Positions 35,156 to 44,568 of a stretch of 64,000 nt of DNA are shown one piece after another. Source of the stretch: Aculops lycopersici (taxonomy: Eukaryota > Arthropoda > Arachnida > Trombidiformes > Eriophyidae); contig WNKI01000001.1 in the NCBI GenBank assembly GCA_015350385.1, forward strand, positions 11,116,573-11,180,572, given 5' to 3'. A model generated the notes under the pieces. That model saw only the letters and a program-made list of their open reading frames with translations, had not been told where the DNA came from and did not search any database. The position numbers and the translations under genes were made by a program. Every line of letters begins with the position of its first letter. Within the stretch, counting starts at the first letter, position 1.

Positions 35156-37033
35156 ATGGCAACTGGAACGGGACAAACCATAAACGACAGACTCAATGCC
35201 GTTAGATATGCTTTAGTTGGCCAGGGGTTGGCCCGAACCGTTTGCAAGGCAACAACTGAGGAGGTTCTGGGGCCGAAGAAGAAGCATATAGATTATTTGC
35301 TTGCTTGCACAAACGAGCCTAATGTTTCGATACCTCAGTTGGCCAATTTATTAATTGAGAGAACTCAAAACTCAAGTTGGGCAGTTGTATTCAAGGCACT
35401 GACAACAATACATCAATTAATGAACACAGGTAATGAGAGATTTACCCAGTATCTAGCGACTAGTAATCATTCATTTGAACTGAACGATTTTATGGATAGG
35501 ACAACTCCTCAAGGTTACAATATGTCAGCTTTTGTCAGAAAATATGCAAAGTACATCAATGACAAGTCAATCTCATACAGAACTTTAGCCATCGATTTGT
35601 GCAAGATTCGTAGCGGAAATGACAACGCGCTGAGGACAATGAATTTAGAAAATCTGAGCAAAACTTTACCCATTGTTCAGCAACAATTCGATTCATTGCT
35701 AGACTTTGGAGCGGAAGCAAAAGATCTAAACAATGGCGTCATAATGTCGGCTTTCAAACTTTTGTACAAAGACCTTGTGCGCCTTTACGTTGCTTACCAA
35801 GAGGCAATAATTAATTTACTCGAACGATACTTCAAGTTGAGCAGAAAGAAGACACGCGAGGCGTTGGAAATGTACAAAAATTATCTGGCTCGCATCGAGA
35901 AGATAGCTGGCTTTTTGTTGGTGGTTGATGCCGTTGGCCTGGACAAGAGTGAAATGCCAGATCTAAAGAAGCCAGGGACCATCTTGAAGGTATTAGAGCA
36001 GCATTTGGCACAACTCGAGGCCAAGAAAAGAGGCGGAACTCCGGCTAATCTGGAAGCTGGTGGCGACGGCGACGACGAATGCGAGGCTTCTGATGCAAAA
36101 GAGGAGACGAAAGAAAACCAACCACCTGCTAGCTCTCCAGTGGCACCCGCGAAACCCCAACAGCCAGCGCCATCAACACCAGGCTCCAGTGGTGAGCCGA
36201 CCGAGACTAGCAGTAGTAGTGCCGCTAGCAGTAAGCCGGCGCCACCTAAACCAGCGCGTCCATCGCCCAAAGTCTCGCCAAAGAACTCTCCTTCTTCCTC
36301 GTCAGTTGCACCACGGAAAGCAGCTTCGCCGGTGCCCCCACCGCATCCGGCTCCACCTGCGGCAAGCGACAAGAAACCAGGACCACCAAGTAGACCAGCA
36401 AAACCACCGTCAAGGCCGCCGCCTCCCTCAGCAAGCTTCGCACCTGAGCTAGAGAAAGCAGCAAAAGAGGCTACAGGAAACTCAACGTCTTCAGTGTCTC
36501 CAGTTCCACCTCCTCACCCACCGCCACCCACTTCTGTTGCATCCTATCCATCGCCGTCTCGCTCGCCGCCTGCTGCGCCAAGATGCACACCTGCAGCTGG
36601 CAGCACTGAGACCTCGGCTTCGACATCTCACACAACTGAGCAGACCAACGAGACAAGCGGACTAACAAATGGGAGCTCTGCAACAAATGGGGTCGCCGAC
36701 TCCAATGGAGACTCTAGCGACCAACAAGCGGAACAGGAATCAGAGGTGGTGGCAGAGGAGACGACTCATGATCAACAAGCCGTTGATGAGCAGCAGCAAT
36801 CGAGGGATGAAATCGAGATGCCGCCTCCTCCACCCCCTATCGAAGATGAGGAGCCAGAAGCCTCTCAGGTTGCACAAGAGGCTGACGGTGGCGCTGCGCT
36901 AGCACAAGTAGCTGATGCCGAGGCTGTTGCGTCAAGCCAAGACAACGGGCGGGTGGCTGTCAATGGCGGACAACACCAGAACGGCGACGAGGGTGGACAA
37001 CAAGCGGGAGGAGAGAGTAACGGTAACGAGTGA
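35156..37033 (+). CDS. AP180/PICALM-type ANTH domain clathrin assembly protein
   Basis: The protein has 625 residues. The ANTH domain covers about 1-290. The phosphoinositide-binding motif K-x9-K-x-K-H is intact at K31, K41, K43 and H44, in KATTEEVLGPKKKH. The family stretches LLERYFKLSRKKTREALEMYKNYL and FLLVVDAVGLDKSEMPDL follow. PICALM/AP180 (fly lap) binds PI(4,5)P2 at the plasma membrane, recruits clathrin and AP-2, and sorts vesicle SNAREs. Residues 295-625 are Pro/Ser-rich, then acidic and Gln-rich. I see no DPF, NPF or clathrin-box motifs there, which is unusual for the family. The true start is ATG 35156; the frame opens earlier at a TTG. A single exon; AATAAA at 37085. It converges on the PLP homeostasis gene with 68 bases between stop codons. 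Confidence 0.93.
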   Translation: MATGTGQTINDRLNAVRYALVGQGLARTVCKATTEEVLGPKKKHIDYLLACTNEPNVSIPQLANLLIERTQNSSWAVVFKALTTIHQLMNTGNERFTQYLATSNHSFELNDFMDRTTPQGYNMSAFVRKYAKYINDKSISYRTLAIDLCKIRSGNDNALRTMNLENLSKTLPIVQQQFDSLLDFGAEAKDLNNGVIMSAFKLLYKDLVRLYVAYQEAIINLLERYFKLSRKKTREALEMYKNYLARIEKIAGFLLVVDAVGLDKSEMPDLKKPGTILKVLEQHLAQLEAKKRGGTPANLEAGGDGDDECEASDAKEETKENQPPASSPVAPAKPQQPAPSTPGSSGEPTETSSSSAASSKPAPPKPARPSPKVSPKNSPSSSSVAPRKAASPVPPPHPAPPAASDKKPGPPSRPAKPPSRPPPPSASFAPELEKAAKEATGNSTSSVSPVPPPHPPPPTSVASYPSPSRSPPAAPRCTPAAGSTETSASTSHTTEQTNETSGLTNGSSATNGVADSNGDSSDQQAEQESEVVAEETTHDQQAVDEQQQSRDEIEMPPPPPPIEDEEPEASQVAQEADGGAALAQVADAEAVASSQDNGRVAVNGGQHQNGDEGGQQAGGESNGNE

Positions 37034-37101
37034 AGATTTACAGTGGTAATATGACACGGGGAAGAGGTACAAAACAAAACAAAAAATAAATTGTATTATT
37101 T

Positions 37102-37851
37102 CTAGACAGTATTCTTAGGAGGTCGCTCGCCGAAAATGAGAGTTCCAACTCGAACATTTGTACTTCCCATCTCTATGGCCTCTTCAAAATCACCCGACAT
37201 TCCCATACTGAGTTCCAAGTTTTCTGCATTCATCGACAGATATTTGCAAATGCTCTCTCGAGTTTCGTACAGTTTTCGGAAGTCATGACTAGAACCACCG
37301 ATTGAACCAATGGTCATAATACCAGCCAAATGCAAATGAGTACAATCCTTGATGATATGCTCCGCCAACTGAGGCGCTTCCTCTGGTTCAATGCCATTCT
37401 TTTGCTCCTCTCCAGAGGTATTGACTTGTATCATGACATTGAGATTACTGCCACAGAAATGAAGTGGAATCTGTTGCTGCACTTGTTTCTCAATGGCTCT
37501 GTTTATCTGGTCGGCTAGTTTCACCGAGTCTATAGTCTCGATCATGTGTAAGTTTCTGACATTAAGTAGTTTTGGAACTTTGTTCTTTTGCAAGTGGCCA
37601 ATAAAATGGAACTTGATATCTGGACACCTTTCTAAAATTTCGCTAGAGTTAGACTTTGTCTCGAGTTCTTGGATATAGTTTTCTCCAAAAAATTTCTGGC
37701 CACATTCGTAGGCCTCAATGATGGCAGAATTTGGCTTAAGTTTTGACACAGCAATAAGACGAGGTATCGAGTTGGCAACTATCAAGTTTGAGCCTCGCCT
37801 CTGGACAGCAGCGAGTATTTTCTCGTTTATTGATTCTAAGGCTCGTTGCAT
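37102..37851 (-). CDS. pyridoxal phosphate homeostasis protein (PLPBP/PROSC, YggS family)
   Basis: The protein has 249 residues. The PLP-binding lysine is K37, in LIAVSKLKP. Other signatures are FGENYIQEL, FHFIGHLQKNK, VNTSGEEQKNG and the C-terminal phosphate-binding block SMGMSGDFEEAIEMGSTNVRVGTLIFGER. This alanine-racemase-like barrel binds PLP without known catalysis and keeps free PLP in check; human PLPBP loss causes B6-dependent epilepsy. No clear targeting peptide is seen. A single exon, divergent from the complex III core 2 gene by 506 bases. Confidence 0.96.
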   Translation of the reverse strand: MQRALESINEKILAAVQRRGSNLIVANSIPRLIAVSKLKPNSAIIEAYECGQKFFGENYIQELETKSNSSEILERCPDIKFHFIGHLQKNKVPKLLNVRNLHMIETIDSVKLADQINRAIEKQVQQQIPLHFCGSNLNVMIQVNTSGEEQKNGIEPEEAPQLAEHIIKDCTHLHLAGIMTIGSIGGSSHDFRKLYETRESICKYLSMNAENLELSMGMSGDFEEAIEMGSTNVRVGTLIFGERPPKNTV

Positions 37852-38357
37852 ATTGGATTAATTATGCAACAATTCAAATGATAATAATATAAATTAGAAG
37901 CTCGATCTCAACTGACAGAAAATCGAGTGAAGAAAGTTCCATAACGAACAGCAGCTTGGGCGCGTGTTACGCGCTCGTTTTTCGAACCCATTAGCCCGCG
38001 CATGAGCAATGAGGCTCTCTCCTTGAGCGAAAGAGAGCCCATTGCTCGCGTTAAGACTTCTGAAATGTTAGGGCACGATGCATGTAAAAATCCAATAGAA
38101 AAAGTTTGTCCTCTCTATCGCTCGCAAGAAAAGTCTAGCGAACGTATACAGATATCGCCCACAGCAGCAAACTCTGACTTTATCCAATATTTACACCACA
38201 GGCATATATCTATATATTATCCTCACATCGGGACTAGCTTATTGATGGTCTATTAACCACCATCTTACAATTGCCTCTATATTTGAGAGGTTATACGACA
38301 TCATTATCTATTGGTACTCCTGCATCACAACAATAATTAATTAGGCCGAGGTGCAAA
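37852..38357. promoter_or_regulatory. divergent region between PLPBP and UQCRC2 genes
   Basis: These 506 bases include an imperfect hairpin at 38004-38047. An AATTAATTAG just before the UQCRC2 start could serve as a splice acceptor, so a short upstream exon for that gene may hide here. I could not identify it. Confidence 0.45.
38004..38047. repeat. inverted repeat, 16-bp stem with one bulged A
   Basis: The left arm (38004-38020) pairs with 38032-38047 apart from one extra A at 38012; the loop is 11 bases. It lies in the shared promoter region of the PLPBP and UQCRC2 genes. Confidence 0.8.
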
Positions 38358-39608
38358 ATGCTCTCAAATGCTCGTCGAGTTTTAATCGATGCCGTGGATA
38401 ATCTGGCACCCGTCTCGAGGGTGGCTGTTTATTTGAGAGCAGGTTCAAGGTATGAGCCAGATGAGGTTCCAGGCATCTCGCACTATGTCAGGGCCTGTGC
38501 TGGTCTCACCACCCAAAACTCATCTCAATTCGGCATTACCAGACACACGGAGCGTGCTGGAGCCTCATTCAAGGTTACCTCAGATAGGGAATACATTGTT
38601 TATCGAATGGACTGTCTACGCGACAAACTAAGTTATGTTTTAGGATTTATTGATGACACTATTCACAAACCAGAATTTAGATCCTGGGAATTACATGATA
38701 CTGTCCGCGACAGGCTCAAGGAAGATCTAAGAAGATACAAGAACAATCAAATGCTGGTTGCAAACGAGGCAATGCACAAGGCTGCCTACCGTGGTGGTCT
38801 CGCCCACTCAACCTTCATACCTGAGCATCAGATTGAGAAGATCAAGAACACAGATTGCTTCGACTTTGTCCAGAAAAACTTTGTCTTGGACAGAATGAGC
38901 TTTGTTGGCTTGGGTGTCGACAAGAATGAGTTGCAAAATATCATCGAGGAGAGATTTAGCCTAAACGACTCACCCTACAAAGGAGTCACCGGTGAAACGC
39001 GTTACGTCGGAGGCGAAGCCCGTATTCAAGCCGACTTTCCCTGCACGATGGTAAACTTTGTCGTTCAGGGTAGCCCATTGGTCGACACAAAGAGTGTTGC
39101 TGCCCTAGAACTGATCGCAACTCTACTCGGAGGTTCGCACCAACGATTTCTCAAGTACGGCGATGGGCCGCAAAAAAGTCTCTCGTGTCAGATGCGAGGA
39201 CTATCCCCACAAATCAAGTCATCAGTGATCAACATCAACCACACTGACACCGGCCTGTTCGGTTTCTCAATTGTCGGCCCCAACAAGTACATGATGCAAG
39301 CCACTAAGGATGCAGTGAACCACGTCAAGTCAGTTATGACATCAATGAAGGAAGACGATCTAAAAGCTGCTAAGAAGGCGCTGAAGGCTCGCGCAATGAT
39401 CACAGGTGAGAACCAAGACCTAGTCTTCGAATCGATGGCCAGAAGATATGCCGCTGGTCTGACCAACCAGATGCCATTGGACCATGTAGACAAGATGACC
39501 CTGAAGGATGTTCAAGGAGTCGTAGGAAACCTACTCAAGAGTAAGCCGACGATTGCAGCAATCGGAAACCCAAGATTTGTGCCCTACCTGGATGAGCTAG
39601 ACTCTTAG
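38358..39608 (+). CDS. mitochondrial complex III core protein 2 (UQCRC2, M16 family)
   Basis: The frame encodes 416 residues. It matches cytochrome bc1 core protein 2 along its length: PVSRVAVYLRAGSRYEP, CLRDKLSYVLGFIDDTIHKPEFRSWEL, the paired M16 domains, and the ending NPRFVPYLDELDS. Core 2 lacks the zinc protease motif HxxEH, as here. It is a structural matrix-side subunit of the bc1 complex. The ATG used gives a protein that begins where the family's KLPNGL strand should be, so the presequence and roughly 45 residues are missing compared with mammalian UQCRC2. The frame stays open upstream to a possible acceptor (TTAG) at 38344, so a separate presequence exon is plausible. Alternatively MLSNARRVLI serves as a minimal targeting helix. 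Confidence 0.92.
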   Translation: MLSNARRVLIDAVDNLAPVSRVAVYLRAGSRYEPDEVPGISHYVRACAGLTTQNSSQFGITRHTERAGASFKVTSDREYIVYRMDCLRDKLSYVLGFIDDTIHKPEFRSWELHDTVRDRLKEDLRRYKNNQMLVANEAMHKAAYRGGLAHSTFIPEHQIEKIKNTDCFDFVQKNFVLDRMSFVGLGVDKNELQNIIEERFSLNDSPYKGVTGETRYVGGEARIQADFPCTMVNFVVQGSPLVDTKSVAALELIATLLGGSHQRFLKYGDGPQKSLSCQMRGLSPQIKSSVININHTDTGLFGFSIVGPNKYMMQATKDAVNHVKSVMTSMKEDDLKAAKKALKARAMITGENQDLVFESMARRYAAGLTNQMPLDHVDKMTLKDVQGVVGNLLKSKPTIAAIGNPRFVPYLDELDS

Positions 39609-39819
39609 ATTGAGCGAGAGAGGAAATGTTATTATGCAGATGATGTATGTATGTTGTCTTTTACTGTTATTATGTTTATCATTTTTATTATTACTATCAT
39701 TATGAGTAATGAATAATATTAATGTTCCAGCAATGACAAGGGAGAACATCGTCATCATTGTAAATAATTTGTTAATTAGCGAGTGATCTTTAAAATTATC
39801 ATCAATCTATTACATTACA

Positions 39820-40332
39820 TTAATACATTTGTTTCTCGTTTCCGCGCTCATCGCCAACCTCAGTTTTCATGCTCAATCTCTTCTTACACCACTTGATATG
39901 ACTATGTAGGTTTGCCTTCGTTTTCCACTTATCCTCGCCGCAAATCTCACATCTATAAGTTTGACGTTTCATGGCCGGACACATGTGCAAGGCGATACCG
40001 AGGGGACCAGAAAATAGGCCACCGCAAAGACGACAAATAGGCTCTCCTATGACGTCCTTGATACCCTCTCGCTCGGCAAGCTTCTTGAACTCCTCCTCGG
40101 TCATTGTGATCGACAAACCGTAAACTGGCTCTGGACTCTCTGATTGTGATAAGTCCATTGGATCCTTGTTCATGTGTTCGCGGTAGCTAGTGTTTCTAAC
40201 TACATTGATATGTTGCGCCGACATAGCCATTAGAGCCTTCACTGCCTGTAGCTCAGAATGTCGATTTGGCCCCTTGAGCTTAAGCTTGATGTTCCTGAAC
40301 TCATTTTCTGTTTCTTGTTCGCTTTGATACAT
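39820..40332 (-). CDS. small C2H2/C2HC zinc-finger protein, unrecognised
   Basis: The protein has 170 residues. Two zinc-finger-like units occupy the second half: CRLCGGLFSGPLGIALHMC near 100-118 and CEICGEDKWKTKANLHSHIKWC near 127-148. The second ends in Cys instead of the second His. The first half is charged and contains an SQSESPEP motif; the C-terminus is basic then acidic. The spacing is irregular for DNA-binding fingers, so protein or RNA binding is as likely. I cannot assign an ortholog. Frame length, ATG and compact position between neighbours support a real gene. A single exon; it converges on UQCRC2 with 211 bases between stops. Confidence 0.75.
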   Translation of the reverse strand: MYQSEQETENEFRNIKLKLKGPNRHSELQAVKALMAMSAQHINVVRNTSYREHMNKDPMDLSQSESPEPVYGLSITMTEEEFKKLAEREGIKDVIGEPICRLCGGLFSGPLGIALHMCPAMKRQTYRCEICGEDKWKTKANLHSHIKWCKKRLSMKTEVGDERGNEKQMY

Positions 40333-41668
40333 GTTGCTTGCTTGTCTAGATTGTTCTTATCTAGTTGCGATATTGTTGATCATAAATTATGGTTACACTG
40401 GGTTCCTCTTGTTGCTTCACTTTTTGGCGCCCCTTTTCTTGTGTAGGGCTTGTGGCAGTGGTAATAATCAGTTAATAAAGGTCTGGATTTTTGTATAAGA
40501 TGACTAGATAGGTTGACCTTCTTTGGTGACTAGAAGACAAAAATTTTACGAATTGACAGCCACGATAAAGAGCAGTGGCGCTATGATGCAATAGTGGTGA
40601 TATAATGGTGACGGCGATTCGCGAAGAGGTTATGGCGCCGCAAGTCGCTAGTGCACATCTGATCGCCAGACTCCTTTTTGGAGATGGGCGAGTTCCAACT
40701 GACGCTCATATATTACTGGTATTCTCGATATTTGCACAATGGAACCGCGCAACCAAGAATTGTAGTCATCGAGGGGGAAGCGGAAATCAGGCGAGCCATT
40801 AGGTGAGCTGGTACTTCTCTGTTGCGTGCCCCACTCTCCAGTTACGTGGTCCGCTGGTTGCTCGTTCGGCAGCAGCAGTAGACATCGATGGTTGCGCCAA
40901 CACCATCGCCGCTTCCTTTGCATCAGTCTCACTGTAGTGGCTGTTGCATTTCCATTGTTGCTGCGGCTGCGCCCAGGTTACACTCGAAGTTCGAACAATT
41001 ACCCAACAAAAACAGGAATCAACTAATCCGTCGAGCGGCGACGGTGGTCGCGCGCGCCACGAGCACTTACTGGTCACATAGATGACCGTGACCGTGGCTC
41101 TCTGTATGAGTAGCAGCTGCTGTAAGGAGCCAGCCAGCCGCCATTGTATCTTATATGGGACATAGCAGTCCAGATTGAATTGCTTCAGTCTACTTTCCTT
41201 TGAAGACAGTGGAAGGCAACACTCTGCAGTGGTGTGGCCAGTTAAGTTTAATGTCCACTATGCGACCATCATGCTCCCCGAATGACGATAGATATTTGGG
41301 GAAATTCTACTGCTCGCTTCTGCAACTCGCAGTCCAACTCATTCAAATAGATGCCTGTGTCTTGAATCTGGAGAAATTTGGACAATGTAAAAGCTCATCA
41401 AACAGAGACTTTCGTGTGCGCGTGCAATTTCATTTTTACAATGTGCGCAAGCATGACACCCATCTAGCGGCGGACTAGCCGCAACGACGTCGACGGGTAC
41501 GAGGGAATCGACTGCGACCGCACGAATCATTGCGCTCTCCTAGCGTTGCCATGCTCACAAGTGCAAAATACTGACTGCATATTGCTCCTTTCTTTGCATG
41601 CAATGTAATATTATTAGTATCATAGATGCTTGATAGCTATTGATGATTGTTCTATTGTTTAACTGGAC
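40333..41668. promoter_or_regulatory. divergent region between zinc-finger gene and 553-residue protein gene
   Basis: These 1.3 kb hold no convincing gene; frames up to 94 codons overlap on both strands. It probably carries both promoters and 5' UTRs. Confidence 0.45.
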
Positions 41669-43330
41669 ATGATGTCGGCCCAAGCTGAAAAACTCCAAAT
41701 GGAACCTGAATACCTCAAGAGGTACGGTATCAATCCTGACCTATTTCGACCGGTGATTAGCAAGAGCATAATATCCACAACGACAACAACTAGCACCAGT
41801 GTTAATATTAAGCGACATCACAGCAATGATTCATTCGAAAATGTCGAACCACTTCCAGTGCAGGCTAAAATTCCATCCCCAGATCTCTCGAACAAATCTG
41901 TGGAGGCTGATACGTCTTTCACAACTCAGAGTCCTAAGAAAAAACCTGCACTAGATCGCCTTAGAAACTGTCTACTAAGGAAGGGAAAATTCAAGAATGC
42001 AGGCTTAACCAAAGGTAGCCTAACTGCTTATCATTCACGTGTTGCCAAAGACTGTCAATATGCCCGGAGGTTGATACAATTGTTTGAGAACGAACTCTTA
42101 AGCAAGTCACAAGCAACCGAATTTGTTCATGGGGGCAAGAAATACCTAGCTATTGCATGTCTATCTACAGTGAGAATTTTCGAGTTTACTAGAGGCGAAT
42201 ACTCTGAAGCCAAACGAATTCCTGATAGATACATGAAACTATCCTCAAACATCATAACTTGTATCCATTTCGATGATAACAAATTATACATTGCCTACTT
42301 ATGGGGAAACACCACAGACAATGTTTCGAAGGATGATGTTCGCAAGCCATACATCGAAGTACGCGATCTTAATGGAGATTTGAAGGAAGCTCCAATCTAC
42401 ACCGACTATCCCATCAAATCTATGCAATCCGACCAAGATTTCACTTACTACATCACAACTGCCGACACTATTCATGCACACCCAAAAACAATGTTCTATC
42501 CCTCGCGCTACAACCTTAACCCCATAATTTCTGCTAATGACCCTGTCATTTCATATATAGTACGACCTGTAGTGGACACGCTCAACACTACAATGCTTAC
42601 AGTTGCAACTACCAAGAGAGAAATTCTCATCGGCCGAGTAACAAATCTACCAAGAGACACTAAAGATATCAGAGTGTTTCGCTTCGACGACAAGTTTAGG
42701 GATCGATCCGAGATTACGGGTTCTCATTACATGCCCGAAATGAACAAGCTCATCATAATACGCCGAGTTGAACAATCCATGACAAAAGAAAATGATGAAA
42801 ATAACGAAGAAGACTGGCACCCAACTAGTACTTCTATAAGTAAAAGGGGACCGGTGCAAAGCTTGATTTCCATCGGGTCAATACAGAGGCTCTCAAGTGA
42901 AGTAGAATATTTCGTTCATGAGTTGACACTCACATTCCATCACAATATCATACAAACAAGAGTGAACAATAAGAAGCTTTATGTCCATGGACAGATGGAT
43001 GACTTATCGAAGGAAACTGAGATCATTTGCATTGATCTTAATGCATGTCAACTCGATTGGGTCACCTATGCGCATATAGCCAACAACATGATGAGCGAAC
43101 CGCATTTTAATCTGTTCTGTCATGACAACCAAGTCGTCAAAGTGAGAAATTACAATGAGATAGAGCATTTCTACGTGACAAGAAGCAATGCTTGCGACGA
43201 ATGCTCGTTAACTTTTGCAACTAAAGAAGATTTAGACCACCATCTGGATAAGGATTTGCATCCTCCGTGTCAACTCAAGTTCGAGATCCTCGTCAACAGG
43301 TCGCTTAGCGACACGTTCTGTGAATTTTAA
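41669..43330 (+). CDS. unrecognised 553-residue protein with C-terminal C2H2-like finger
   Basis: I do not recognise this protein. The N-terminal 110 residues are Ser/Thr-rich and probably disordered, with a basic SPKKKP patch. From about 120 to 500 the sequence has repeated beta-strand-like blocks (KKYLAIACLSTVRIFEF, NKLYIAYLWGN, MLTVATTKREILIGRV, KKLYVHGQMDDL) that suggest a degenerate beta-propeller; this is inference. A single C2H2-like finger lies at about 511-533, CDECSLTFATKEDLDHHL with the last His six residues on (C-x2-C-x12-H-x5-H). No signal peptide or membrane helix is seen. ATG ATG tandem starts at 41669 and 41672 are both possible. A single exon. Its stop lies 35 bases from the eIF6 stop, so the two mRNAs must overlap at their 3' ends. 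Confidence 0.82.
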   Translation: MMSAQAEKLQMEPEYLKRYGINPDLFRPVISKSIISTTTTTSTSVNIKRHHSNDSFENVEPLPVQAKIPSPDLSNKSVEADTSFTTQSPKKKPALDRLRNCLLRKGKFKNAGLTKGSLTAYHSRVAKDCQYARRLIQLFENELLSKSQATEFVHGGKKYLAIACLSTVRIFEFTRGEYSEAKRIPDRYMKLSSNIITCIHFDDNKLYIAYLWGNTTDNVSKDDVRKPYIEVRDLNGDLKEAPIYTDYPIKSMQSDQDFTYYITTADTIHAHPKTMFYPSRYNLNPIISANDPVISYIVRPVVDTLNTTMLTVATTKREILIGRVTNLPRDTKDIRVFRFDDKFRDRSEITGSHYMPEMNKLIIIRRVEQSMTKENDENNEEDWHPTSTSISKRGPVQSLISIGSIQRLSSEVEYFVHELTLTFHHNIIQTRVNNKKLYVHGQMDDLSKETEIICIDLNACQLDWVTYAHIANNMMSEPHFNLFCHDNQVVKVRNYNEIEHFYVTRSNACDECSLTFATKEDLDHHLDKDLHPPCQLKFEILVNRSLSDTFCEF

Positions 43331-43365
43331 TTGATTCTCTGGTGGTCTGTAATTTAAATCCTACC

Positions 43366-44094
43366 TCAAGTTGCAGCATTGAAATCAGTTTGGAAGAATT
43401 GTTGACCTTGTGCGGATTCATTGATTTTGAATATAGTCTCGATAAGAGATAGCTCGGTTGCTGTGGTATCTAAGCCGCAGAATGCATTGTAATCATTCAC
43501 GACTAAACCTGCGCCCACAAGATCCGACCCTCTATTGACAGTACCGGCCACTAGGGGAACCTGAAGCAACGATGATAGTTCATTCTGGTGCTCGACGTTC
43601 GTTCTTGGATGTAATAAACCGCCTTGATTTGATAGCGAACAATAGGTGCCAACAAGTACATTCTCTGCAATTGTCTGTCTAAATGTCTCTATTTTGAGCA
43701 CATCTGTTAATATTTCCTCGGTTTCTCTATCTAAGTCTGGATGTACAATACCAACGTAGTCGTTACATGCAACAACATTACCCAATGCACTTAGTCTTTC
43801 TTCAACACGTTGTATCTTCACAGAATCTGGAAGTGAATTCCTTAAATGTTGCAACTCTTGATCTGTTGTGGAATTGGGAACTAGTAAACCATGTCGATTG
43901 CCAACCGTCAACCGACCAATAATTCGACAACCGGCAATGGATGCATGTATTACTGGTATAACATCGCTAAGTTCACTTTCGATCACACTGTAAAAGTTTT
44001 CACTGCCTCCGATGGCAACAAGGCAGTAGGTATTTGTTAATTTTGCAAAAACACCCACCTCGTTGTTTCCGTCAAATTGAACGCGCATCGCCAT
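43366..44094 (-). CDS. eIF6: eukaryotic translation initiation factor 6 (eIF6/Tif6)
   Basis: The protein has 242 residues; human eIF6 has 245. The start at 44094 gives the family N-terminus (MAMRVQFDGNNEVGVFAKLTNTYC); the frame is open 21 codons further upstream. The pentein fold is indicated by the repeated motif blocks AIGGSENFYS, VGNRHGLLVP, NDYVGIVHPD, GGLLHP and VVNDYNAFCG. eIF6 binds the 60S subunit, prevents premature joining with 40S and takes part in 60S biogenesis. A single exon. It is convergent with the 553-residue gene (35 bases between stops) and divergent from SAM50 (474 bases). Confidence 0.97.
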   Translation of the reverse strand: MAMRVQFDGNNEVGVFAKLTNTYCLVAIGGSENFYSVIESELSDVIPVIHASIAGCRIIGRLTVGNRHGLLVPNSTTDQELQHLRNSLPDSVKIQRVEERLSALGNVVACNDYVGIVHPDLDRETEEILTDVLKIETFRQTIAENVLVGTYCSLSNQGGLLHPRTNVEHQNELSSLLQVPLVAGTVNRGSDLVGAGLVVNDYNAFCGLDTTATELSLIETIFKINESAQGQQFFQTDFNAAT

Positions 44095-44568
44095 CTCGAG
44101 AATATGTAATAAATTTAATCTTTCTGCTTTGATGCAATTAGTGGATTGTTTGATCAATTTGTTATCTTGAAGAATATGTAGTAGTTTAAATTTTAGATCT
44201 TTGTGAGGGTGAGAGTAACCATGTGCTCACGTAGAACACGCACGCTTCCATCATGGAGGCTCCAATGGAATAGCTCCAATCTGGCTATCGCTCAGCCCGT
44301 GGGACCAATGCGAAAACAGAGAACATTGGCGCGCGACACGAGATTGGTATTGTTTATTTCCAAAAGGTATCAAGCTGATATATAAAATTATTATAAGAAA
44401 GCCTTAAAATAGGTTGTGTTCAAAACTATTATAAGCCGCAAAAAGCTTTAGTACATCTTCCGCATCTTTATGATTTTATGATATTGCTCGCGCCTAGGAG
44501 GATATTGCATGCATCTAGCGAGATTGGGTATCCCAAATTAAATGTGATTGACTTCTATATAATTAATT
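44095..44568. promoter_or_regulatory. divergent region between eIF6 and SAM50 genes
   Basis: These 474 bases lie between two head-to-head housekeeping genes and probably act as a shared promoter. No specific element is claimed. Confidence 0.5.

Noticed and set aside
35881..36372. 163-codon antisense frame in the ANTH gene
   Set aside because: It is the complement of the Pro/Ser-rich coding tail, with no domain.
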